Below the pieces are notes generated by a model. That model ran no database searches. It had not been told where the DNA came from and saw nothing but the letters and a program-made list of their open reading frames with translations. Positions 18,069 to 28,100 of a DNA stretch of 56,702 nt are shown piece after piece; the first letter of the stretch is position 1; every line of letters starts with the position of its first letter. Position numbers and translations under genes: made by a program. Location: NCBI RefSeq assembly GCF_014378415.1, contig NZ_JACMNS010000088.1, positions 1-56,702 on the forward strand. Reading direction: 5' to 3'. This stretch comes from Aquabacterium sp. (GTDB taxonomy: Bacteria; Pseudomonadota; Gammaproteobacteria; Burkholderiales; Burkholderiaceae_C).

Positions 18069-19430
18069 TCATGGTGGATTCAGCAAAACATGCTGAAACC
18101 CAGGCGGCAATTCATCCAACAGCCGAAACCCCGCGCCCTCACCTTGCATGATCTGCATGCTGTGCAACCACGCCTCGAACTCGGGCGCCGCCCGCAAGCC
18201 CAGCACCCGGCGCACATACAGCGCATCGTGGAACGAGGTGCTCTGGTAGTTGAGCATGATGTCGTCCGAGCCGGGCACGCCCATCACGAAGGTGCAGCCG
18301 GCCGTGGCCAGCACCGTGAGCAGCACGTCCATGTCATCCTGATCGGCTTCGGCATGGTTGGTGTAGCAAACATCGCAGCCCATGGGCAGGCCCAGCAGCT
18401 TGCCGCAAAAGTGGTCTTCCAGGCCGGCGCGGATGATCTGCTTGCCGTCGTATAAATACTCGGGCCCGATGAAGCCGACCACCGTGTTCACCAGCAAGGG
18501 CTTGAAGTGCCGCGCCACCGCGTAGGCGCGCGCCTCGCAGGTTTGCTGGTCCACGCCGTGGTGCGCATTGGCTGACAGGGCACTGCCCTGGCCGGTTTCA
18601 AAGTACATGACGTTGTCGCCCACCGTGCCCCGCTTCAAGCAGAGCGCCGCCTCGCGTGCCTGCCCTAACATGGCCAGGTCAATGCCAAAGCTGCGGTTGG
18701 TGGCCTCGGTGCCACCAATGGACTGGAACACCAGGTCGACCGGCGCGCCGCGCTCCATGGCGGCCAGGGTGTTGGTGACGTGGGTGAGCACGCAGGATTG
18801 GGTCGGGATGGCGTATTGCTCAATCAGTTCGGCCATCATCGTCACCAGCTTGATGACCTGCGGCACGTTGTCAGTCGCGGGGTTGATGCCGATGACCGCA
18901 TCGCCACTGCCATACAACAGCCCATCGATCAGGCTGGCCGCGATGCCGCTTGCGTCGTCGGTGGGGTGATTGGGTTGCAGGCGGGTGGACAAGCTCCCCT
19001 TCAAACCGATGGTGTTGCGAAAGGCGGTGACCACCCGGCACTTTTGACCGACCAGGATCAGGTCCTGGTTGCGCATGATCTTGCAAACGGCGGCGGCCAT
19101 CTCGGGCGTGATGCCGGGCGCCACGGCCGCCAAAGTGTCACTGTCGGTATCGTCTCGCAACAGCCAGTTTCTGAAATCGCCCACCGTGAGGTGCGAGATC
19201 AGGGCAAATGCCTGGGCATCGTGGGTGTCGATGATCAGGCGCGTGACTTCATCCTCTTCATAGGGGATCAGCGCGTCGTTCAAGAAGGTGAGCAAGGGCA
19301 GATCGGCCAAGGCCATCTGGGCCAACACGCGCTCCTGCGCGGTATGCGCGGCAATGCCCGCCAGCAGGTCGCCCGATCGGGCGGGCGTGGCCTTGGCCAT
19401 CAGGTCTTTCAAATCGCGAAATGCAGGCAT
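18069..19430 (-). CDS. eutB: Ethanolamine ammonia-lyase large subunit EutB
   Basis: The 453-residue catalytic TIM-barrel subunit, normal length. Recognisable stretches are [16 protein letters not shown] at the start, [61 protein letters not shown] and [17 protein letters not shown]. It binds adenosylcobalamin with EutC. First gene of eutBC. Acetaldehyde and ammonia are the products; the ammonia theme links it to the urease cluster next door, though no shared regulation is visible. Confidence 0.97.
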   Translation of the reverse strand: MPAFRDLKDLMAKATPARSGDLLAGIAAHTAQERVLAQMALADLPLLTFLNDALIPYEEDEVTRLIIDTHDAQAFALISHLTVGDFRNWLLRDDTDSDTLAAVAPGITPEMAAAVCKIMRNQDLILVGQKCRVVTAFRNTIGLKGSLSTRLQPNHPTDDASGIAASLIDGLLYGSGDAVIGINPATDNVPQVIKLVTMMAELIEQYAIPTQSCVLTHVTNTLAAMERGAPVDLVFQSIGGTEATNRSFGIDLAMLGQAREAALCLKRGTVGDNVMYFETGQGSALSANAHHGVDQQTCEARAYAVARHFKPLLVNTVVGFIGPEYLYDGKQIIRAGLEDHFCGKLLGLPMGCDVCYTNHAEADQDDMDVLLTVLATAGCTFVMGVPGSDDIMLNYQSTSFHDALYVRRVLGLRAAPEFEAWLHSMQIMQGEGAGFRLLDELPPGFQHVLLNPP

Positions 19431-19537
19431 GGCAGGACGAATTCAGTCCAGACCAACACAGTCTGCCTGATTTTGGCGAAGGGCGGCACCCGCATTGCTG
19501 GTCTGCTGGATCAAGCGCTTTTTTCAGTTTGTTCAAC

Positions 19538-20794
19538 ATGCACATTGCCTGGTTCGTGCTGGTGGGGGTCGTGCTGATCGCGATGGCGTTTTCCAGCCAT
19601 CTGGTCAAGCGACTGCCTTTGTCACCGGCCCTCCTTTACCTCGGCGTTGGCGCCCTGATCGGGCCGCTGGGCGCCGGCCTGCTGGACCTGTCGCCCCAAG
19701 ACAGCATGCCCTGGCTGGAGCTGCTCACGGAGGTGGCGGTGCTGATCACCTTGTTCACGGTGGGCATGCGTTTGCGCGTGCCGTTTTCATGGTCAGCGTG
19801 GGCCGTTCCGCTGCGGCTGGCCACGGCGGGCATGGTGGTCACCACAGCCAGCATCGCCTTGATTGGGTGGCTGCTGCTGGACCTGCCCTGGCCCGCCTTG
19901 CTGCTGCTGGGCGCCATTTTGTCGCCGACTGATCCGGTGCTGGCTTCCGAAGTTCAGATACGGCATCCGGATGACAGGGATGGCTTGCGGTTTTCGCTGA
20001 CCGCCGAGGGGGGTCTCAACGATGGCATGGCTTTTCCAGGCGTGATGTTGGCACTGGGGCTGATGGGCCTGCACGAGATCGGTGACCTGGGCTGGCGCTG
20101 GCTGGCCGTCGATGTGGTGTGGGCGGTGTCTTGCGGCCTATTGCTGGGCTGGTTGTGCGGCCATGCCGTGGGGCGATCGGTGCATGCCTTGCGGCAAAGC
20201 GGGCACCCGCTGGAGGCCGAAGAGTTTTTGGCCTTTGGGGTGATTGCCCTGGTCTATGGGGCTGCACTGCTGGTGCACGCCTATGGTTTCCTGGCAGTGT
20301 TCGCGGCGGGTGCGGCGCTGGCCTACAGCGAACGTTCTTTGCGGGCCGACAAAACACCTCATCAGGACGGGGCGCACTCGTCTCGATTGATCCACTTCAG
20401 CGCGCAGAGCGAGCACCTGGCGGAGGTGGCGATCGTGCTCGTCATCGGGGCCTCGCTGGCCTCGGTCGATTGGGACTGGGCCACCGTTTTGTTTGCCCTG
20501 TTGGTGATGCTGGTGGCGCGGCCCGTGTCGGTGCTGGCCACCGTTCCTTTGCGCCTGATGGCCCATCCGCAGCGCCGACTGGTGGCATGGTTCGGCATCC
20601 GGGGGGTGGGGTCGGTGTACTACCTGGCGTATGCCATCAACCACGGCATCGATGGCACGGTGGCGCGAACCTTGACCAGCGCGGTCATGATCGCGATCTT
20701 CATGTCCATCGTGGCCCATGGCATCACGGCCACCCCGCTGATGGGGCGCTACATGAAACTGAAGAGGCGCAGGCCCAGCGCTGAACGCAGCTAG
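19538..20794 (+). CDS. CPA1-family Na+(K+)/H+ antiporter
   Basis: A 418-residue membrane protein with about twelve hydrophobic segments. The family markers are LLYLGVGALIGP early on, LGAILSPTDPVLASEVQ, EGGLNDGMAFPGVML (the ion-binding ND pair) and WFGIRGVGSVYYLAYA near the C-terminus. It should exchange cytoplasmic sodium or potassium for protons. The frame is open from 19421, but the first 39 residues are not membrane-like, so the ATG at 19538 is preferred. It diverges from eutB and converges on the penicillin-binding protein gene with 14 bases between them. Confidence 0.9.
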   Translation: MHIAWFVLVGVVLIAMAFSSHLVKRLPLSPALLYLGVGALIGPLGAGLLDLSPQDSMPWLELLTEVAVLITLFTVGMRLRVPFSWSAWAVPLRLATAGMVVTTASIALIGWLLLDLPWPALLLLGAILSPTDPVLASEVQIRHPDDRDGLRFSLTAEGGLNDGMAFPGVMLALGLMGLHEIGDLGWRWLAVDVVWAVSCGLLLGWLCGHAVGRSVHALRQSGHPLEAEEFLAFGVIALVYGAALLVHAYGFLAVFAAGAALAYSERSLRADKTPHQDGAHSSRLIHFSAQSEHLAEVAIVLVIGASLASVDWDWATVLFALLVMLVARPVSVLATVPLRLMAHPQRRLVAWFGIRGVGSVYYLAYAINHGIDGTVARTLTSAVMIAIFMSIVAHGITATPLMGRYMKLKRRRPSAERS

Positions 20795-20808
20795 ACCCAT
20801 GTGCACCG

Positions 20809-23800
20809 TCAGCGCTTGGACGCCACCAAAGGCTCTTTCTTGCGGCAGCTGCCCGGGCCGTCAGGCGCCTTCTCTTGCACCAGCGGCATCAAGGCAGGTG
20901 CGAGTGCCTTGAGCACTTGGGCCGACAAGGCGCTGGTGAAGGTGTACTTGGCCGCGTAGGGCTCATGCACATAGGCTGTCAAGGTGCCAAAAAAACGGTC
21001 GCCAATCAGGAAGACGAACGTGGCCGATCGGTTGACCACGCGCGATGAGATGAGGCCGCCGCCGGGGCCATGCACGTCAAAGCGGTGGTCACCCGTGCCG
21101 GTTTTTCCGCCCACCTCGATGACGCTGCCATCGGGCCTGACAAACGCCCCTTTGAGGCGCCTGGCCGTGCCGCCCTCGACCACGGTGAGCAAGGTGCGGC
21201 GCACCACGTCGGCGACCTCTTCGGGCAAGACGCGCTCGGCCTTGGCGGTGGCCTGCTCAAGCCGGGTTTCGAATGGTGTGCCCGAGGCAAAGTCAAGGCG
21301 CTGCAGCTTGCTGACCGGCATGCGCATGCCTTTGTTGACGATGATGCCCATCAATTCGGCCAAGGCCGCCGGGCGATCGCCAGAAGCACCCAGGGCCGTG
21401 GCATAGGACGGGGTCAGCGTGGCAAATGGGTAGCCCAGGCGACGCCAGTCACGATTGAGGTCGGTGAAGGCGTCGCGCTCCAGCAGGTTGCGGATGCGGG
21501 AGTCCTGGGCGGTCTTGTGGCGAGTTTTGAACAGCCAGCCGTAGACCTCTTGGCGCTGGTCGCGGCTGGCGTCCATCACCTCGGTCAAGGTGGCCTTGGG
21601 GTGGGCTTTCAGGTGGCCGACCAGCCACAGGTCGAGCGGGTGAACGCGGGCAATGTAGCCACGGTCGGCCAGCGAGAATTTCTCAAGCGCGTAGTCGTCG
21701 TACAGGCGCTGCAGCTTGGCCTCGCCCAACTCCTTCTGGGGCAACTGCTCGTTCATGAAGGCCGTGAACTCGGCCACCGTGGCTTGGGGATCGATGCCGC
21801 GGTGAATGGCGGCCAGCCGCGAGGGTGCGGCGTTGGCACGCTTGGTGAGCAAGGCGCGGGCCGCTTCGGGCGACTTGCCTTTGTACTTTTTGTAGAAACG
21901 GCGCAGGAACTCACGGCCTTCGCTGTCGGCGAAGCGGGCCAGGTACTCCTGACGACGCGGGTCGTCCGAGTCTTCAAGCAGGTCGCTGTCGGCCTGGCTG
22001 TTGTTGGCCATGTAGGTGTAGACCACATCGCGCATCAGGCGGATGAACACCAGGTTGACGGAGTGCTGGAAGGCCTCGCGCAGGTCCATGACCCGACCGT
22101 CTTCGTTGGATTCAAAGTTGTTGAAGTGGTGCGCGCCACCACCGGTGAAGAAGGTCTCGCCCGGGCTGGCCGAATACTTGCGATCCATGGCCGCCTCCAG
22201 CATGGGCGTGAGGCTCTTGTCTTTGGCATCTAGTAGGTAGTCGCGCGCCCAGCGGCGCAGCACATCCTTGCGCTGCACGGGCACGCCAGTCAGGTCCTCT
22301 TCGCTCATGGGGCTGTACTGCCCATGCAGGTCGGCGATGATTTTGAGGTAGGTGATCAGCGTGCGCAGCTTGGCGGTGGAACCCAGGTCGAGCTTGGCCC
22401 CTTCGTTGATGTCGAAGGGCTGGTCGAGGTTGTCGCTTTGCACGCGCAGCAGGTTGGCTTGGCCGCTGCGTTCAAACAGCGTGAAACTCAAGGTCAGTTT
22501 GCTGGGGTCATCGCCCTCTTGAAGCATGTGGAAGCCGTACAGGCCCTGGGTCTTGGCCAGTTTGGGGTCTTTGAGGTCGCTGAGCAGGCGGGTGGCCGTG
22601 CGCTGCAACTCGCCATCCAGGGTGCTGTTGGTCTTCAGGTCCAGGCGGTCCAGGTCGTACAGGCGCGGCACTTTCAGCATGGTGGACAGCGTGGAGCGCA
22701 TCGCCGTGATGGCTTTGCGGTCCACAAATGACACAGGCCGCTCGGTGGGCTGCACCGGGTGCAGCTTGAGCTTGATGGGCAAAGCGGCGTCGCGCAGCGC
22801 GATCGGGATCAGGTTGACGCTGGCCAGCAGCCGCAGGTGGCTGTCGGCCAGCCTTTGCAGGTCTGCATGGCCATCGACCAGGTAATACGAGGGGCGGCGT
22901 TGGGCAATGAACAGGGACAGCACCTGTTTGTAGGCTTCGGCCTGGCGCAGCAGTTCAGGGCCTGGTGCGGCGGGTGATTTGATGGCGGCGTTCAGCAAGG
23001 CGTTGACCTCGGCGAAATCGCGGCCGTACCAGGCCCACAGGCCATCGCCAACGCCATGCACTTCGCCCACGCCGGGCTTGGCCGACAGGGGCACGGAGTT
23101 GACGTAGTCGAGCACGATGCGGCGGCGCGCGCCACGGGTGTCCTCACCGTCCAGGTAGGCACGCACCGAGGCAGAGGCCACCTGGCGCAGCTTTTCTTTC
23201 ATGGACGAGGTGCGACCGTCGGGCGAATGCCGGAATTTCTCAATCTGCGTGGCCAAGGTGCTGCCGCCGGCCGAGCCTGGCGCATCGCTGACATGGCGGG
23301 CCACCTGCGTGATCAGGGCCTTGCCCAGGCGGCTCCACTCGATGGCCGGGTTGTGCGTAGGGTAGGTGGCATCGAGTAGTTCGCGGTTCTCGATGAACAG
23401 CAGCGCGTCGACCAGGGAGTCGGGGATGGCCTCGAAACGCGGGTAGACACGCTCGGGGAAGCGAACCGCGTACATGGCCTGGCCGCTGCAATCCAGGATC
23501 TGCAGGCCGGCTTGTGAGGGCTCGTGGTAGGCCGTGAAGATGCCGTTGTCGGTCACGCGCAGCAGGTCGCCAGACATGCGCGCCTGGGCGCTGACCTGGT
23601 ACCCCTGCACGCCCAATCGTTTGACGAAATCAGGAATGTGGCTGTAGCCCAACCGGTCGTCATAAGGGCCTGGATTTGGAAAACGGAGCGCATTGCTGGG
23701 ACCAGGCTCGACTTTGTAGGTCAGGCCCTGGGCCAGACCACTCAGGTAGCGGGCCTGCAAACGAGAAGTTTGCGCTTCGTCTGACACGAAATGGGCAGCC

Positions 23801-23880
23801 GCCGCGATGGAGGCCACCACGACACTGCCAATGAGCAGCCGCTTCCATACTCGGGCGGACTTGGGTTGTGAATCGGTCAA
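20809..23880 (-). CDS. Divergent class A penicillin-binding protein
   Basis: A 1023-residue membrane-anchored protein (helix about residues 14-30). A GT51 transglycosylase domain (about 150-320) is recognisable but atypical: Glu164 sits in FIENREL where the family has E-D, and GGSTLATQIEKFRHSPDG replaces the usual GGST(I/L)TQQ. The transpeptidase domain has Ser501-Thr-Ala-Lys504, an S-V-N motif in FQHSVNLVF and Lys-Thr-Gly at 926-928, so all three penicillin-binding motifs are present. A long insertion lies between the last two. It should polymerise or cross-link peptidoglycan in the periplasm, but it is not the standard PBP1a, 1b or 1c. The alternative is that the glycosyltransferase half is inactive. 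Confidence 0.85.
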   Translation of the reverse strand: MTDSQPKSARVWKRLLIGSVVVASIAAAAHFVSDEAQTSRLQARYLSGLAQGLTYKVEPGPSNALRFPNPGPYDDRLGYSHIPDFVKRLGVQGYQVSAQARMSGDLLRVTDNGIFTAYHEPSQAGLQILDCSGQAMYAVRFPERVYPRFEAIPDSLVDALLFIENRELLDATYPTHNPAIEWSRLGKALITQVARHVSDAPGSAGGSTLATQIEKFRHSPDGRTSSMKEKLRQVASASVRAYLDGEDTRGARRRIVLDYVNSVPLSAKPGVGEVHGVGDGLWAWYGRDFAEVNALLNAAIKSPAAPGPELLRQAEAYKQVLSLFIAQRRPSYYLVDGHADLQRLADSHLRLLASVNLIPIALRDAALPIKLKLHPVQPTERPVSFVDRKAITAMRSTLSTMLKVPRLYDLDRLDLKTNSTLDGELQRTATRLLSDLKDPKLAKTQGLYGFHMLQEGDDPSKLTLSFTLFERSGQANLLRVQSDNLDQPFDINEGAKLDLGSTAKLRTLITYLKIIADLHGQYSPMSEEDLTGVPVQRKDVLRRWARDYLLDAKDKSLTPMLEAAMDRKYSASPGETFFTGGGAHHFNNFESNEDGRVMDLREAFQHSVNLVFIRLMRDVVYTYMANNSQADSDLLEDSDDPRRQEYLARFADSEGREFLRRFYKKYKGKSPEAARALLTKRANAAPSRLAAIHRGIDPQATVAEFTAFMNEQLPQKELGEAKLQRLYDDYALEKFSLADRGYIARVHPLDLWLVGHLKAHPKATLTEVMDASRDQRQEVYGWLFKTRHKTAQDSRIRNLLERDAFTDLNRDWRRLGYPFATLTPSYATALGASGDRPAALAELMGIIVNKGMRMPVSKLQRLDFASGTPFETRLEQATAKAERVLPEEVADVVRRTLLTVVEGGTARRLKGAFVRPDGSVIEVGGKTGTGDHRFDVHGPGGGLISSRVVNRSATFVFLIGDRFFGTLTAYVHEPYAAKYTFTSALSAQVLKALAPALMPLVQEKAPDGPGSCRKKEPLVASKR

Positions 23881-23903
23881 GGGTCACTCAGCTGGAAAAA
23901 CGA

Positions 23904-23921
23904 GGCCGCTGGCCAGCGGCC
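23904..23921. repeat. Perfect 18-base GC palindrome
   Basis: GGCCGCTGGCCAGCGGCC is fully self-complementary and lies 23 bases upstream of the penicillin-binding protein start, in the gap after the broken glgA. It has no T run after it, so it is a poor terminator. An operator or a chance GC-rich palindrome are both possible. Confidence 0.4.
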
Positions 23922-24048
23922 AACACGGGCAATTCGCAAAATCCAGCATAAAGCGGATCGACCTTTTTCATCATTAAAAATGGCCGTGGCTTCCCCGCTT
24001 CTTTCCTGTTGCACCACACGATGTGTGTTGGGCGCAACGCCCCCCCGC

Positions 24049-25170
24049 TCAGATAACCCTCAAGCGCAAGTTTTGGTAGACGGATTCGTAGCGGGCAGCG
24101 CTGCCCGACCAGTCCAGCGACTGGCTCAGGCCGCCCTGAACGAGGCAATCCCAGGCGGCGGGATCCCGGTAGCGGCTGAAGGCCCGCTCCACGGCGGCGA
24201 TCAGCGCCTCGGCCGTGGCAGGTGCGAAAACGAAGCCGGTGACCTTGTCGACCACGGAATCAGCCAGCCCGCCGGTGGCGTGAACGATGGGCGGTGTGCC
24301 ATAAGCCCGGCTGTAGAGCTGGTTCAGGCCACACGGTTCAAACCGGGAGGGCATCAGGAAACAATCTGCGCCAGCCTCGATCAGGTGGGCCAGGCTTTCG
24401 TCAAAACCGATCGTCACGTGGACGCGCCCGGGGTGCTGCTGCGCCATCGAGCGCAGGGCGTTTTCCAGGTCGGCATCGCCTTTGCCCAACATGACCAACT
24501 GGCCACTCTGGGCGATGATGTCAGGCGCCGCCTGCACGATCAGGTCCGTGCCTTTCTGCGCGGTCAAGCGGCTGACGACGCCAAACAGCATCGCCCGCGG
24601 ATCGGGGTTCAACTGTCAGTGCGTTTGCAGCGCCGCTTTGTTGGCCTGCTTGCCGGTTTGCACGGTTGAGACGTCATAGCGTTGCGGGATGAAGGTGTCC
24701 ACGGCCGGATGCCACACCGCCATGTCGATGCCGTTGAGGATGCCGTGCAGGCGGTCGGCGTGGTCGCGCAGCACGCCCTGCAGGCCAACGCCGAGTGGCT
24801 CTTGCTGGATTTCGCGGGCACAGTTGGGGCTGACCGTGGTGATGGCATCCGCGAATTGCAGGCCACCTTTCATGAATGACAGCTGCGACCAGTACTCCAG
24901 GCCGCTCATCGTCAACCATTCGCCGGGCAGGTCTGGCAAGCGGCTTAGGTAGGCGGGTGCCAAGCCGGTGGGCCAGTCGTTGGCATGAACAATGTCGGCC
25001 AGGACCTGGCCTTGGTCCAGCAGGCCCTGCAAACTTTTGTAGGCGGGCATGAGCACTTTGACGTCATGGCCCCGCTCGCTGAGGGCTTTGGGCAAGGCCG
25101 CTGACACTTCCCCCAGGTCGCCAGTTTTAACCCAAGGTGCGCACTCAGGGGTGACAAACAAGATCTTCAT
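24049..25170 (-). pseudogene. glgA: Broken glycogen synthase (glgA pseudogene)
   Basis: Two open segments in the same frame (25170-24616 and 24612-24049) are separated by one in-frame TGA at 24616-24618. Together they make 372 codons of a GlgA protein that is normally about 480. The start MKILFVTPECAPWVKTG is normal, but the ADP-glucose-binding KTGGLGDV is changed to KTGDLGEV. About 100 residues are missing between VLMPAYKSL and HANDWPTGLAPAYL, and a further piece is missing before GEWLTMSGLEYW. The C-terminal half (FGVVSRLTAQKG, MPSRFEPCGLNQ, GTPPIVHATGGL) is well preserved. Its start still overlaps the malQ-treY stop (ATGA). Loss of glycogen synthase activity is the plain reading unless a second glgA exists elsewhere. 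Confidence 0.9.
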
Positions 25171-28100
25171 GAGGGGTTCACCGCCTGGTCGACGGGGACC
25201 AGCACGGCGGCCGGCCAGTGCTTGAACAGGTCGGCCAAGGCCAGACCACGGGCTGGTCCATCGGTCGCCGTCAGGATCCTGCCCGTGAGGACATCACGCC
25301 AACGCGCAGGTGCATCCCCCGGCAAGCCCACGCGCGTAACGCCCCAGCATTCAGGTCGGTGCAAGCCATGGTGATCCCCTTGCGTCAAAGAATGCAACAA
25401 GCGGCTGCCAATGGTGATGCATTGCTGGCCGTCCAGGGCCCTGACACAGGCCACCACGTGTGAGGCCGCCGGCCCCAGCACGGGCAGCGCCTGGTACGAG
25501 CCTTTGCTGAACAACTCGGGGTGGCCAGCGCGCAATTGCAGCAGGCGCCAGGTGAACAACATCTTGGGGCCACCGTCACGCCAGTTGTCCCGAAGGCCGT
25601 TCAGCGATCGCTCATCGGCTTGGCCACCCGCGAACAGCGATTGCACTTGGGCGTGCCGAGCCTGCAAGGCTTTGAAGTCCACAGGGCGGCGGTTGTCGGG
25701 GTCTACCAGGCTGAAATTCCAGGTCTCGCAGCCTTGGTAGATGTCTGGCACGCCCGGCACGGTCAATTTAAAAGCCACCAAGCTGAGGCTGTTCAAGGCG
25801 CCGAACGGTGCGATCTGTTCTACGAATGACTGCAGGTCTTTCAAGAAGGGATTGGGCTCCAGTTGCCCCAGCAGTGCATCGATGAAGCGCGCCAGGGCCG
25901 CCTCGTAATCCTGGTGAGGGTTGACCCAACTGGTCTGCTCTTTGGCCTCACGCACCGCCTTGAGCATGTAGGCCTGAACGCGCTGGCACACGTCGGCCAG
26001 TGCCTCGCTGTTGACTTGTTGCAGCGGCCACACGCCGACCAGCGTCTGGTACAGCAGGTACTCGTCGTTGCGCGTGGGCGCCAGCACGCCCTCGATGCGG
26101 GTGGTGCGCTTGTGGTTCATGACCTGCCACCGCTCAATGGCACTTTGCCAGGCAGTGGGGATCTCTGACAAGACATCAATGCGGGTGCGCACGTCTTCCG
26201 AACGCTTGGTGTCGTGGGTCGAGGTGGCCAGCATGTTGTGGGGCGTGAAGCGAGCCCGGTGCTGGTTGGCCGCGTGGAAGGCACTGACCGACAGGCCAAA
26301 GTGGCGCGGGTCGCCCCCCACGTCGTTGAGCGAAGCCAGGCGGTGGTAACGGTAAAAGGCCGTGTCTTCCATGGACTTGGCCATGACCGGGGCGGTGAAC
26401 TGCTGCCAACGGTAGACCAGGTTCAGCATGGCCTGGCGGCGCTCGGGATCGGGCTCGGTCGGCGCGCCCAGCATGATGTCGCGCAGGTAGTCGATGTCGC
26501 TGACATCCGAGGTTCGGCTGCTGCGCTTGGCCGCCGCCGTGGCCCAATCAATGTGCTGGCGGTCAACGTCGCTGAAGCCTCGCTCGCCAATGTAGGTGCG
26601 GTACACCGGGAAAGCTGCGGCCACGGCGCGCAAGGCCACCCGCAGTCGGTTGCGGGTGAAGTCGCAGGTGCGCCGATCGCCCAGGGCAATGCGGTGCAGG
26701 GCCTCGGTCAGGATTTCCAAGTCGCTGGACAACGACGTGGCGATGATGTCGAGCTTGGCCTGGTACAGCACCTCGTCGAACACCAGCTTGTGGCCAATGA
26801 AGTCGGTGTAAAGGCGATCGAAGTCTTCCTCGTGCTCGCCGTCCACGAACAGGCCGTTGACCAGGTTGGAAAAACGGTAGCCCGTGCCGCCATGCACCGG
26901 CCAGTCGGGCGGCAGGCGCTCGTGGTCGGCCAGGATCTTTTCCACGGCCAGGAACAAGGCCTTGGGCGCTTCGTCCGGCTCGTCTGCCGTCCGCATGATG
27001 GCGAGGTAACGCGATTGCAAGCGCGTGAAATAGCCTTGCGGATCGCACAGGCCGTCGGGGTGATCGATGCGCAGGCCCGCCACCTGGCGTGCTCGCAACC
27101 ATTGGAAGATGGTGTGGTGCGTGGCCTCGAACACGGCTTCGCGCTCCATGCGCACCGCTGCCAGGGTGTTGATGTCAAAGAAGCGGCGGTAGTTGATGTC
27201 ATCACCCGCGACCCGCCAGAAGGCCAGCCGGTAGGCCTGCTGCCTGATCAGCGCATCCAGCAGGTCGAAGCTGGCCGCATCACCAGGGGTGCCGTTCATC
27301 ACACTCAGGCAGGCATCGGTCCAGGGGCCAAGCCAATTGAAGCGCCTGGCCAGTTGGGCCAATCGCCGCTTGTGGATGCCCTTGTCACGGTGCCGCACCG
27401 CGCGCTGCGACGGCGACAAATCATCTCGCGGCGGCAAACTGGCCAAGGCATGCAGCAGGGACTGAACGATCTCGACTTCTTCGCTGACCGAGTCGTCGGC
27501 GGGGGTCGGCCCTGGCACCACGGCCATGATGTCGGCGCAGTGGCGAGGGTCGATGGGGAAACGGTGACCGTGGTAGTGGATCCAGAACTCCCCGGCCGAA
27601 GCATCGAACGAGAGCTTGAGTTCGCCCGCCTCCAGCACCTTGCCATAGTGGTCGCCCAGCACCGGCAGCAACACCTGGCCCGACAACTCGGGCGCGGGTG
27701 GGTTCCATTCGATGTCAAAGGTCTCGGCGTGCACGGAGGCCGGGCCATTCTCCAGCACGTCCAGCCACCAGGCGTTGTCGGCCTCGAGCACGCCCATGTG
27801 GTTGGGCACGATGTCGATCAACTGGTGCATGCCGTGGCGCGACAGGCTGGCGCACAGTTGCTCGAAGTCGCCCTCGTCGCCGATCTCGGGGTTCAGCGCG
27901 TTGTGGTCAACGATGTCGTAGCCATGCATGCTGCCCGCTCGGGCTCGCAGGTACGGCGAGGTGTAGAGGTGGCTGATGCCCAGTGCATCCAGGTAAGGCA
28001 CGATGTCCATGGCATCGCTGAAGCGAAAGCCTTGGTGCAGTTGCACGCGGTAAGTGGCACGGGGGATCAAGGCGGTGGCCAGCGCCGGCAGTTCATCCAT

